Shown here: positions 17,476-26,328 of the stretch, piece after piece | Numbering within the stretch: the first letter of the stretch is position 1 | Layout: every line of letters begins with the position of its first letter | NCBI RefSeq assembly: GCF_022701195.1 | Contig: NZ_CP078089.1 | Span: 2,666,001-2,730,000, forward strand | Source of the DNA: Allobaculum mucilyticum | GTDB taxonomy: Bacteria > Bacillota_I > Bacilli_A > Erysipelotrichales > Erysipelotrichaceae | Reading direction: 5' to 3' | DNA: 64,000 nucleotides | The notes under the pieces: generated by a model | What the model was told of the DNA's origin: nothing | Database searches by the model: none | What the model saw: the letters and a program-made list of their open reading frames with translations, nothing else | Position numbers and translations under genes: made by a program

Positions 17476-18705
17476 TTACTTGGACTGAACGGTGTTTTTC
17501 TCTTTCAGGAAGTCGAGGGTCTTGCGCTGAGTGATCTGAGCGGCAACAGCTTCTGCCGGGATCAGCATCTGGAGCTGTTCAGGCGGGAAGTTATAGACAG
17601 TGGAGAGGAGTGCGTACTCTTTCTTCAGGTCTTCTTCGTCAGCTTTGATCTGTTCAGCGGTGGAGATTGCATCAAGAACGAGTGCGGAACGCAGTTCTTT
17701 TTCTGCTTCAGGGAGCAGACGAGCACGGAACTCTTCAGCGGTCTGTTTGGAGGCTTTCAGGAAGTCTTCAAAGCTCATGCCGTACTGTTTGAGCTGTGCT
17801 TCATACTGCTGCATGTGCTGATCAGCCTGAGATTCGATCATTGCGGCAGGGATATCCATTTTTGCGCCGTCAGCAATTCTGGACAGAATATCGAAGGCCA
17901 GTTTGTTTTCAGCTTCTTCGTTGCGGGTCTGTTCCAGTTCTTCACGGACTTTGGCTTTGAGTTCGTCAACAGTCTTGACGCCTTCAAGGTTCATCTTTTC
18001 TACGAACTCGTTGTCGAGTTTCGGAGCGACGAGAGCCTGTACGGATTTAACTTTGACTTCAAAGATAACAGGCTGTCCGGCCAGAGACGGTTCGAAATAA
18101 TCAGCAGGGAAAGCTACTTCTACATTGCGTTCGTCGCCGGCTTTTACACCGAGCAGCTGGTCTTCAAATCCAGGGATGAAGGTGTGGCTGCCAAGTACGA
18201 GAGGATAGTCGTTTGCGCTTCCGCCTTCGAATGCAACGCCGTCTTTTTTACCGACGAAGTCGATGACAACTTCATTGCCATCTTCTGCAACTGAGCCTTC
18301 TGGCAGCGGTTCAAACAGAGTGGTCTGGTTGACACGGCTGATAACAGAAGAGAGAACTTCTTCTTCCGATACAGTGATCGGCTCTTTTTTGAAGTTCAGG
18401 CCAGTGTAGGCAGGAAGAGTAACTTCCGGTACGAGGGTCAGGGTCAGCGTAACGTTTACGTTGCCGTCCGGCTGACGCTCAGACATGAATGCAGGCTGAG
18501 AAGCAAGTTTCAGCACGTGCTCTTTTGAAGCTTCGGTGAAGACTTTTCCGGCTTCCTGAGCCAGTACGAATTCTTCGATTTCAGCAGCGTCTTCAGACTG
18601 AGTTGCTGCTTTAGCGGCTTCGAGATCTTTTTCATACTCGTCTTTGTTGATTGTGAAATTGATTACAGCTTTATTCTTTTCAGGGAACTCGATTTTATAA
18701 TCCAT
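17476..18705 (-). CDS. Trigger factor-like chaperone/prolyl isomerase lacking the ribosome-binding signature
   Basis: 409 residues from the ATG at 18705; an ATG three codons earlier (18714) abuts the weak AGAAG site and is less likely. Residues about 143-228 (numbered from the upstream ATG) are a well-kept trigger-factor FKBP domain with VVIDFVGKKDG, FEGG, the FIPGFEDQL loop and FEVKVKSV. The C-terminal half is the helical chaperone domain (LDFLKEKNTV end). The N-terminal domain is short and divergent, and the GFRxGxxP ribosome-docking loop is not found. A second trigger factor, encoded on the other strand 1.3 kb away, shows the opposite pattern. This one may act on free proteins rather than nascent chains; that is inference. 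Confidence 0.85.
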   Translation of the reverse strand: MDYKIEFPEKNKAVINFTINKDEYEKDLEAAKAATQSEDAAEIEEFVLAQEAGKVFTEASKEHVLKLASQPAFMSERQPDGNVNVTLTLTLVPEVTLPAYTGLNFKKEPITVSEEEVLSSVISRVNQTTLFEPLPEGSVAEDGNEVVIDFVGKKDGVAFEGGSANDYPLVLGSHTFIPGFEDQLLGVKAGDERNVEVAFPADYFEPSLAGQPVIFEVKVKSVQALVAPKLDNEFVEKMNLEGVKTVDELKAKVREELEQTRNEEAENKLAFDILSRIADGAKMDIPAAMIESQADQHMQQYEAQLKQYGMSFEDFLKASKQTAEEFRARLLPEAEKELRSALVLDAISTAEQIKADEEDLKKEYALLSTVYNFPPEQLQMLIPAEAVAAQITQRKTLDFLKEKNTVQSK

Positions 18706-18714
18706 TAGAATCAT

Positions 18715-19490
18715 CTTCTTTCTGTGTCCATGATATCAAATTCACCCATGCGCACTGCTGAATTTGACTTGTCGCCGCCTGTGCGAAACCGGGATTTGTT
18801 CCAGAATAGTCAGAGATGATACAGAATCGGTAAAAATCTATCGATTTCAGTACAATCTCGATCAGATTTATTGGCTAATCCGAATCGGATTTGAAACGGA
18901 ACGTACAGAAAAAAGACTGGCTGATCCCCTCATTTCCAGGCGCCTGCTGCACAGAAAGCTGCCAGAGAAAGATCCTGAAAGGCCAGCGCTGATCTGAATA
19001 CGTGAATACCGTTTTACATCCTCTGCAAAAACACTGTCTTCCCATATTTGTCTGATCTGCCAAAAAAAGGTGCCGAAAAGAACAAATCGAGCATGAAAAG
19101 ATGATCGGATGGACAAGTGATTGAAGGCGAACTTTTGTGTCTTTACAATTGTATTCCCTGAAGAAGTTATCTGATTTGGTGGGTATTCCTGCACAAAACA
19201 GAAAATGCTTTTCAGAAATGTCCCTTTGTTTTTTCAACGGTCTGCTTTCTTTGCGGTTAAAGAGTGCTGTTCATCTCTGGACGTACAGAGGCGCGCAAGA
19301 GGTTCCCGATTGATAAATAAAGGTTTTTTCGAAAAATTTGATACAATGTTTTAGACTTTTGAAAACAGTCCGCCCGGCCCCTTCCGGTTGAGAAACTGAT
19401 GGTGGCTGAGTATAATTTCGAATACTGAAATGAACGGTTTCACAATAGTGGAGGCATTCATTCAGTCAGGAATGGAGTGATCCTTCTCTG
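18715..19490. other. Intergenic region between divergent genes
   Basis: 776 bases between the start of the minus-strand trigger factor-like gene and the plus-strand tig unit. It must hold both promoters; no strong box pair was found, only a weak TACAAT near 19342. Short frames (for example 18764-18997) lack ribosome sites and recognisable sequence. Confidence 0.4.
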
Positions 19491-20051
19491 TTGGAAAGAG
19501 AAACTACTGATACCGGCACGCAGAATTCTGCCGCTCTGCTCAAAGACGACGAGCGTCTCGCCATGACGCTTGCATCTCAGAGCGACAGGCTGAATGACTC
19601 GCTGCAGGAAGTTCAGCGTCTTCTGGATCGGCCAGATCTGGCGGATGAGTTCAAAGGCGAACTGATCCAGTCCATGATCCGTGCACAGATCAGTGCCTGG
19701 ATACATATGGAAAAAGACGGCATGCAGATCGAATTCGATCCCTCGCTGCTTACCGACCCCGCCAGAGATCCAGTTCTGCTTCAGGCAAAAGCTCTGCTTA
19801 AAGAGCGTCTGGAAAAGAACATGAATCTCAGCGCCCGGTTTGCAGAGCGTCTGATCGATGAAGAAGCGCTCGAAAGTCTGCCTTTTGATTTTTCTGCCGT
19901 TGATGCAGAGCAGCTTGCCAGTTCCATTGTTCGTCTTGTCCTGAAAGAGATGAAGGATGAGGACGGGTGGAAGGCGTATGCAGACGCCTATTGTTCACAG
20001 CCTTTTCAGCCATATCCGCTGCGTATAGAAATGAGAGGAAAACAGCAATGA
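19491..20051 (+). CDS. Uncharacterised protein translationally coupled to tig
   Basis: 186 residues from a TTG at 19491; the ribosome site (GGAG) is rather far upstream, so the true start may be internal (for example the ATG at 19563). It is highly charged and predicted to be all-helical, with EFKGELIQSMIRAQISAWIHMEKDG and a central AKALLKERLEKNMNL helix, but no known motif. Its stop overlaps the tig start as ATGA (20048-20051), so the two are probably made together. A role with the chaperone or the ribosome is suggested only by this coupling. Confidence 0.65.
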   Translation: MERETTDTGTQNSAALLKDDERLAMTLASQSDRLNDSLQEVQRLLDRPDLADEFKGELIQSMIRAQISAWIHMEKDGMQIEFDPSLLTDPARDPVLLQAKALLKERLEKNMNLSARFAERLIDEEALESLPFDFSAVDAEQLASSIVRLVLKEMKDEDGWKAYADAYCSQPFQPYPLRIEMRGKQQ

Positions 20052-21325
20052 AGATTAACAGCACAAAAAACGAAAACAACACCGTTACACTGACCGTCGT
20101 TATTGAACCGGCAGAATGGTCCAAAGAAGAAAAAAACGTTCTCAACAGCTTTAAACGCAATGCAAACTTCAAAGGTTTCCGTAAAGGCGCAGTTCCAGCA
20201 GCCATGATCCGCAAAGTATACGGACAGGAAGCTATCGACGAAGCAGCAGTTGAACTCTTTATCCGCAAAAACCTCGACCGCATCATCGATGAGCAGGGTC
20301 TTGAGCCAATCGATCAGATTGATGTTCAGAAATTCGAAAAAGGCGAAGACAGCGTAACTGTCGATTTTATCATCCCGGTTGCTCCGGAAGCTAAACTGGG
20401 CGAATGGAAAAACCTCGGCATCGAAAAAGAAGCTGTAGAAGTTACCGATGAAGAAGTTGAAAAAGAAATCGAAAACCTGCTTGACGCTCAGGCTACTCAG
20501 GATCTCGTTGAAGACGGAGAAGCTCAGGAAGGCGACAACGTAACCGTTGATTTCACCGCTCTTGTTGAAGGCGAAGAAACACCGGATGAAGTAAAAGAAC
20601 AGACTGTTACCATCGGCGGAGCAGGCCTGCCAGAAGGCTTCTCTGAAGCACTGACAGGTGCAAAAACCGGCGATGTAAAAGAAGTTGTAACAACTTACGG
20701 CGATGATGCTCATGAAGCTCTTGCAGGCAAGAAAGTTACCTTCAACATCACAGTCGGCGACATCTTCCGCAAAAACAAACCTGAACTGAACGATGAATTC
20801 GCAAAAACAGTAAAAGCTTACGGCGAAAACGAAACAGTTGACGCACTGAAAGAAAACATCCGCAAATCTCTTCTCGAACGCAAAGAAGAAAATGCAGAAG
20901 ACACATACATCGCAAAAGTCCTCGAAGCTGCAGCTGCTAACGCAGATGTAACCGTTCCGGCTTCCATGATTGCTAAGGAAGCAAACGTAATGCTGGATAC
21001 CTTCAAGAGACAGCTTGGCGCAAGCTATCAGGTGCTGCTCCAGCAGACCGGTCAGAACGATGACGGCATCCGCGAGATCTACAAACCTGAAGCTGAGAAA
21101 CGCCTGAAAAACTCTCTCATCCTCGAGGCTATCGCACGCGATGAAAACATTACCGTAACCGACGAAGAAGTCGAAAAATACATTGACGAGTTTGCAGCTG
21201 ACAACAACGTCTCTGCAGCTGATGTCCGCAAGAACCTGGACATGAACAGCTTCAGACGTACAGTCCTCAGCGAAAAAGCAATGGATGCACTGCTCGCCGC
21301 TCAGGAAACTGAAGCTGCTGAGTAA
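20048..21325 (+). CDS. tig: Trigger factor (ribosome-binding type)
   Basis: 425 residues from the ATG at 20048, overlapping the previous stop, with GAGAGGA upstream. The N-terminal domain carries the ribosome-docking signature GFRKGAVP at residues 43-50, as in the canonical protein. The middle FKBP-like domain (about 161-241) keeps DNVTVDFTALVEG but lacks the usual F-x-GG and MIPGFE segments, which are replaced by TPDEVKEQ and GLPEGFSEAL; isomerase activity may be weak. The C-terminal substrate cradle is present. It binds nascent chains at the ribosome exit. lon lies directly downstream after a terminator. Confidence 0.92.
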   Translation: MKINSTKNENNTVTLTVVIEPAEWSKEEKNVLNSFKRNANFKGFRKGAVPAAMIRKVYGQEAIDEAAVELFIRKNLDRIIDEQGLEPIDQIDVQKFEKGEDSVTVDFIIPVAPEAKLGEWKNLGIEKEAVEVTDEEVEKEIENLLDAQATQDLVEDGEAQEGDNVTVDFTALVEGEETPDEVKEQTVTIGGAGLPEGFSEALTGAKTGDVKEVVTTYGDDAHEALAGKKVTFNITVGDIFRKNKPELNDEFAKTVKAYGENETVDALKENIRKSLLERKEENAEDTYIAKVLEAAAANADVTVPASMIAKEANVMLDTFKRQLGASYQVLLQQTGQNDDGIREIYKPEAEKRLKNSLILEAIARDENITVTDEEVEKYIDEFAADNNVSAADVRKNLDMNSFRRTVLSEKAMDALLAAQETEAAE

Positions 21326-21343
21326 GCAGACCCGTCGAGAACA

Positions 21344-21371
21344 GAAAAAAAGACGCGCTTGCGTCTTTTTT
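21344..21371 (+). terminator. Terminator between tig and lon
   Basis: AAAAAAGACGC/GCGTCTTTTTT with a four-base loop. Confidence 0.88.
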
Positions 21372-21394
21372 GCCAATAAGACAGGAGGTTTTAC

Positions 21395-23878
21395 ATGAAT
21401 TCGAAAACGTATCCAATCATCTGCACACGGGGAGTCATCGTTTTTCCAGGTCAGGAAATCGTGATTGATGTCGGCCGTGAAAACAGCATTCGTGCCATCG
21501 ATAACGCTCAGGGCAATTACAATGGACGGATCTGCATGTTTTCCCAGAAAAACAGTGACGTCGAGAATCCGGGCATTGATGATGTCCACGAGGTCGGTAC
21601 GTTATGCTGGATCCGCCACGCACGCCGCTTTGACCGCTTTGTACGTGTGAAATTCCAGGGAATCGAACGTGTTCGTCTCGAATCCCTTGAGGAAGGAACA
21701 CTTTCTGAAATCTGCGAAGTTGAGATGCTTCCAAGCCAGAAACAAGATGAAACGGAAGAAACAGTTCTTATCCGTATGGTCCGTCAGGCATTTGAAGGCA
21801 TGCGGGCTGGCGAAAAGTTCATGTCAAAAGAGCTTCTGCTCGATCTTTCCAAAGGCATTACCCCGGACTTTCTGACTGATAAAGCCGTTCAGTCCTTCCC
21901 GCTTTCCAACGAGCGCAAGCAGAAATACCTGGAAACGCAGGGGATCAATGAGCGTCTGATGATGCTCCTTGAAGATATTGAACAGGAAAAACGTCTCTCT
22001 GAAGTCGAAAAGACAGTCAATGAGACAGTCAAGTTCCGGATCGATCAGAACCAGAAAGATTTCTATCTGCGCGAGAAAATCGCGGCGATGCAGGAACAGC
22101 TGTCCGATGGACAGGGCGTTGCTCATGAGGGCGACCAGATCCGCAAACGTCTCGAAGAAAATCCGTATCCGCAGAATATTAAAGAAAAAGTTCTTGAAGA
22201 ACTTGCCCGCTATGAAACCCTTCCGCCCGCAAGCGGAGAAACAGGCACGATCAAAACCTATATTGATCTGCTGATGAATCTGCCCTGGTGGCAGACGACT
22301 GAGGATAACGAAGACCTCGACAAGGTACGCGATATCCTTGAAGAAGACCACTACGGTCTGGAAAAAGTCAAAGAGCGTATTCTTGAGTATCTTGCCGTTA
22401 AGCAGAATACCAACTCGCTCAAAGCGCCGATTATCTGTCTTGCCGGTCCTCCTGGCGTAGGTAAAACGTCGCTGGCTAAATCCATTGCCCGTGCGCTTGG
22501 ACGTCACTTCGTCAAGATGTCTCTTGGAGGCGTGCGCGATGAAGCAGAAATCCGCGGTCACCGCCGTACCTATATCGGCGCACTGCCTGGCCGTGTCATT
22601 CAGTCGATGAAGAAGGCACAGGTCATCAACCCTGTCTTCCTGATTGACGAAATTGACAAGATGGCTTCCGACTACAAAGGCGATCCATCTTCCGCAATGC
22701 TTGAAGTACTCGACCCGGAACAGAACTCCGTGTTCTCCGACCACTACGTTGAAGAGCCATACGATTTGTCCAAAGTCCTCTTTGTAGCTACCGCAAACTA
22801 TCTGGAGAATATTCCGCCAGCTCTGAAAGACCGTCTGGAAATTATCGAGATTTCTTCCTACACCGATGTTGAAAAAATTCAGATTGCCAAAAGCCATCTG
22901 ATTCCAAAGCAGCTCAAGGAAAACGGTCTGACAGAAGATCAGTTCGTCCTCGACGATGACATGATCCTCTATCTGATTCGCTACTACACCCGTGAAGCAG
23001 GTGTCCGTCAGCTCGAACGCACCATTGCCTCTCTTGCCCGCAAGAGCGTACTGGCGATTCTGCGCAAAGAGATGGACAAAGTCGTCATTACCAAAGAGCT
23101 TGTTCACAAGTGGCTTGGCAATGAGAAAGTCGACTACGGCAAGAAGGAAACAGAAGATCAGGTCGGTACAGTTACCGGTCTGGCTTACACATCCTTTGGC
23201 GGCGATATCCTTCAGATTGAAGCCAACAAGTTTGCCGGAAAGGGCAATCTGATCCTGACCGGTCAGCTTGGCGATGTCATGAAAGAATCAGCATCCATCG
23301 CTCTGGACTACATCCGCTCCAATGCTAATCGCTACGGCATTCTCGACAGCGCGTTTGGCAAAGTGGATATCCATCTGCACGTACCAGAAGGCGCCGTACC
23401 AAAAGACGGCCCGTCTGCCGGCGTAACGATGACCACAGCGCTGACTTCGCTGATGACCGGCATTCCGGTTAAATCCAACCTGGCAATGACCGGTGAAGTT
23501 ACCCTGCGCGGTAAAGTTCTGCCGATCGGCGGTCTGAAAGAGAAATCTCTTGCAGCATACCGTTCCGGCATTACCAACATCCTGATCCCGAAAGGCAACG
23601 AAAAGGATCTCGATGATATCCCGCAGGAAGTCAGAGATGCAGTGACCTTCATTCCGGTATCCAATGCCGATGAAGTACTCGCCAATGCGCTCACTAAACC
23701 GCTCAAACCTCTGACAGCTGAAGAAATCGCAGCCGATCAGGAAGGCGAAAAGCCGAAAAAGAAAACAGCCAGAACCAGACGGACAAAAACAAAAACCGAC
23801 GATGAACCGTCCGTTCCCGTTCTGAATGCCAATACTCACACCGGTACAAAATCTGTACCAGCTGGAGATGCGCAGTGA
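21395..23878 (+). CDS. lon: ATP-dependent protease Lon
   Basis: 827 residues, close to the usual length. The N-terminal LON domain (about 5-200) is followed by a helical linker, the AAA+ module with Walker A GPPGVGKTS (about 350) and Walker B VFLIDEIDKM, and the C-terminal serine protease domain. Catalytic Ser674 sits in KDGPSAGVT and Lys717 in GGLKEK, 43 residues apart as in Escherichia coli Lon. The last 70 residues are a basic and acidic low-complexity tail. The start follows ACAGGAGG. Its stop overlaps the engB GTG, so the two are co-translated. It degrades misfolded and regulatory proteins in the cytoplasm. Confidence 0.97.
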   Translation: MNSKTYPIICTRGVIVFPGQEIVIDVGRENSIRAIDNAQGNYNGRICMFSQKNSDVENPGIDDVHEVGTLCWIRHARRFDRFVRVKFQGIERVRLESLEEGTLSEICEVEMLPSQKQDETEETVLIRMVRQAFEGMRAGEKFMSKELLLDLSKGITPDFLTDKAVQSFPLSNERKQKYLETQGINERLMMLLEDIEQEKRLSEVEKTVNETVKFRIDQNQKDFYLREKIAAMQEQLSDGQGVAHEGDQIRKRLEENPYPQNIKEKVLEELARYETLPPASGETGTIKTYIDLLMNLPWWQTTEDNEDLDKVRDILEEDHYGLEKVKERILEYLAVKQNTNSLKAPIICLAGPPGVGKTSLAKSIARALGRHFVKMSLGGVRDEAEIRGHRRTYIGALPGRVIQSMKKAQVINPVFLIDEIDKMASDYKGDPSSAMLEVLDPEQNSVFSDHYVEEPYDLSKVLFVATANYLENIPPALKDRLEIIEISSYTDVEKIQIAKSHLIPKQLKENGLTEDQFVLDDDMILYLIRYYTREAGVRQLERTIASLARKSVLAILRKEMDKVVITKELVHKWLGNEKVDYGKKETEDQVGTVTGLAYTSFGGDILQIEANKFAGKGNLILTGQLGDVMKESASIALDYIRSNANRYGILDSAFGKVDIHLHVPEGAVPKDGPSAGVTMTTALTSLMTGIPVKSNLAMTGEVTLRGKVLPIGGLKEKSLAAYRSGITNILIPKGNEKDLDDIPQEVRDAVTFIPVSNADEVLANALTKPLKPLTAEEIAADQEGEKPKKKTARTRRTKTKTDDEPSVPVLNANTHTGTKSVPAGDAQ

Positions 23879-24513
23879 AACCCCTCCAGAGCTCCTTTCT
23901 GACCTCTGCGTCCGGCAAGGAAGGCTGGCCGGATACCGACCTTCCCGAAGTCGTCGTTGTCGGCCGTTCCAATGTTGGAAAGAGCAGTTTCATTAACGCG
24001 CTGACCAACAAAAAGAAGCTTGCGTATGTCGGATCTACTCCCGGCAAGACGCAGCTTCTCAACTTCTTTGATATTGATAACCGGTGGATCCTCGTTGACG
24101 TCCCTGGCTACGGCTATGCAAAGCTTTCGCAGGCACAGATCCGCAAACTTGGCACCATGATGGATGAATACTTCAATGAGCGCCAGCAGATCGCATGTGT
24201 CGTATCTCTGGTGGATGCCCGTCATGCACCGAGCGAAGATGATAAGGACATGCTGGACTACTTCAAGCAGACTGGCCGTCGTGTCATCATCGGAGCAACC
24301 AAGATCGACAAAGTGCCCAAGACTAAACGCCTTGCAGCTCTTCGTACGATTTCAAAGGATCTGCAGATTCCTTTAAAGAACGTCTTTCCAATCTCTTCCG
24401 TCGAAAAGAGCGGCTTTGATGAAATCCTCGAAGCAGTCTACAAACTGCTGCCAGATGCCAGCGCAGAAGCCAGTGTAAAGTCAGAGAAGAAAGCAAAGCC
24501 AGCAGGCAAATAA
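23875..24513 (+). CDS. engB: Ribosome biogenesis GTPase EngB (YihA/YsxC)
   Basis: 212 residues from a GTG overlapping the lon stop (GTGA). All G motifs are visible: GRSNVGKSS (G1), GSTPGKT (G2), DVPGYGYAK (G3), TKIDK (G4) and ISSVEKSG (G5). It is needed for maturation of the large ribosomal subunit. The lon-engB order is common in Firmicutes. Confidence 0.96.
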   Translation: MKPLQSSFLTSASGKEGWPDTDLPEVVVVGRSNVGKSSFINALTNKKKLAYVGSTPGKTQLLNFFDIDNRWILVDVPGYGYAKLSQAQIRKLGTMMDEYFNERQQIACVVSLVDARHAPSEDDKDMLDYFKQTGRRVIIGATKIDKVPKTKRLAALRTISKDLQIPLKNVFPISSVEKSGFDEILEAVYKLLPDASAEASVKSEKKAKPAGK

Positions 24514-24558
24514 GGAAGAACGAAACAAAGCAGGAATGCCCTGACAGAACAGAAAATC

Positions 24559-24615
24559 AGCGGTCGCAGCACGAAGAGAACGCATATGCGTTTTCATGGC
24601 TGCGGCCGCTTTTTG
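24559..24615 (+). terminator. Terminator after lon-engB
   Basis: Twelve-bp stem AGCGGTCGCAGC/GCTGCGGCCGCT with one mismatch or wobble and an inner AACGCAT/ATGCGTT hairpin, then TTTTT. Confidence 0.85.
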
Positions 24616-24735
24616 CGTGCTTCTGTGTGACCCATCATTTTCTGATCGTCAGTCGCCGGAAGATGAAAAAAACTGCAGAACGAGCGGCTGCTCAGTTCTG
24701 CAGTGAATGGTGAAGTAAATCGTCAATGATGTAAA

Positions 24736-26004
24736 TCAGTGAAGCTTGTTTTTGATGGAACGCATCATTTTGTACATTTTGTATTTGGACTTGTTTACAG
24801 GCAGATGATAGACGCCTGGCAGTTCAATGACTTCGCCATTAAAGCCTTTTTTGAAGTCGTAGACGCCCGAATCAATTGCGTCATCTGAGAAGTCGCCGGA
24901 GATGCCGTAGAAATTATAGCGGTCAAGTCCGTTATTCAGGCAGTACTCCATCATCGTCCAGTGAAGAGCATACAGGCCGTTAAACGTCTTGTAGTCTTCG
25001 TTGTAGCCGCTCATCAGACAGAGAACTTCCTTGCCATAGGTAAAGAAGATACCGGCAGCCAGAAGCGGTTTTCTCTCTTTCTGGATCATCTCTTCGCCAT
25101 GAGCGATCCGCTTCTGCAGATTGCGCTGACGGTTTTCCAGTTCGCCCTTCTTATTGAGCATTTTCTTAGAAGCGTTCTGCTCCAGGTTATGTTCAACAGA
25201 TTCCAGATCAGCTTCCACTTCCGCAAGCTCTTTATTCATTCGATCCAGGTATTCCTGCAGATCGATGCTTGCAGCCAGGAAACGTACGCCGTCTTTATCA
25301 ACAAAGGAACGGTACAGCTGCTGATGATAGTCTGAGCTGCGCCATGTGAATCCTTTGCGCTTCGCGGTATCTTCAAGCAACTCATCAAGCAGGTGAAGAT
25401 CTTTTTCTTCCATCTGCCAGACTTCAACGCCGCTGGTGAATGCATCTTTGATATTTCGCTGTGCTTTGCGCAGGAAGGATTTCTGAAGAGAGGCTTCATT
25501 CAGGCCTGCAGTCGGAACAATATGAATCCACTGCGGTTCTCTGGAGTTATCGATGCCTACATTAAATCCTTCGTGTTCAAAACCGATGTTCAACATCGTC
25601 TGATGCAGTGCTGTTTCCGGTTTAGAGATCGGATTGCCTTCAAGATCACGCTTGCAGTAGGCAATATACGGATCAATTGTCCAGTACATGACTTTACGAT
25701 GGCTCAGATCATCATGGAATGCCCGGATGACTGCCTCAATACGTTCAGGAGGAGCAGTGAAGTCCATCAGCGGGCCGCGCGGGCTTCGAGCATGAAACAG
25801 TCCAAAATGGGCCGGTTCAAGAACCGTCATCGCTGCTGCGACCGGCTGGTCAGAAGAATTTTCATAGACGCCAAGATACAGAGTTGTTAAGCCTTTATTG
25901 CTCTGCAGGTCAGCCATCATATCAGTCTGCCAGAAGTTTCGATCCGGATGCCCGTTGGCAAACTGCATGAAATCATTCTGACTCATTTCTTTCGTTGTCA
26001 GCAT
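24736..26004 (-). CDS. FemABX-family peptidoglycan bridge aminoacyltransferase
   Basis: 422 residues; the start follows AAGGAG. The sequence has two GNAT-like halves: the first with FWQTDMMADLQ and FHARSPRGPLMDF, the second with LMSGYNEDYKTFNGLYALHWTMM and YNFYGISGDF, which are FemABX hallmarks. They are separated by a coiled-coil arm (about 250-310, many Leu, Glu and Lys). These enzymes use aminoacyl-tRNA to add the interpeptide bridge to lipid II on the inner membrane face. The amino acid added cannot be told from sequence. It is a lone gene on the minus strand. Confidence 0.9.
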   Translation of the reverse strand: MLTTKEMSQNDFMQFANGHPDRNFWQTDMMADLQSNKGLTTLYLGVYENSSDQPVAAAMTVLEPAHFGLFHARSPRGPLMDFTAPPERIEAVIRAFHDDLSHRKVMYWTIDPYIAYCKRDLEGNPISKPETALHQTMLNIGFEHEGFNVGIDNSREPQWIHIVPTAGLNEASLQKSFLRKAQRNIKDAFTSGVEVWQMEEKDLHLLDELLEDTAKRKGFTWRSSDYHQQLYRSFVDKDGVRFLAASIDLQEYLDRMNKELAEVEADLESVEHNLEQNASKKMLNKKGELENRQRNLQKRIAHGEEMIQKERKPLLAAGIFFTYGKEVLCLMSGYNEDYKTFNGLYALHWTMMEYCLNNGLDRYNFYGISGDFSDDAIDSGVYDFKKGFNGEVIELPGVYHLPVNKSKYKMYKMMRSIKNKLH

Positions 26005-26221
26005 AACTATCTCCTTACGTACAGTTCTTTATTATACCGAACCCAGATGTCTTTGGCACGGAAGCAGACTTACGTAAATGTGTGAAATCGCTATAAGAAA
26101 TGGCGAATTGAGGATTCCATGGTGCTGGTTATGTATATACGACAGTTGAAGAGGCTTTCCGCGGGCTTTTCTTCCCGCTTTTTTGGCTGAAAACGAGGAG
26201 AATGCAGTGTAAAAAACAGAT

Positions 26222-26269
26222 AAAACCGTCGCTGGGATCCTCAGAATCCAGAATATTCGCGACGGTTTT
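26222..26269 (-). terminator. Terminator of nadE
   Basis: AAAACCGTCGC/GCGACGGTTTT 11-bp stem, T-rich on both strands; it lies 60 bases past the nadE stop on the minus strand. Confidence 0.8.
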
Positions 26270-26328
26270 CTTAATAGATTACTGATGCGGTGTATCTGTT
26301 TTCGCTTGTGAACATATACAAAGAGGTA

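Noticed and set aside
20006-21589. Long open frame on the minus strand across tig
   Set aside because: It is the exact antisense of tig and the lon start, Cys/Phe-rich in translation, with no ribosome site; a shadow of strong codon bias.
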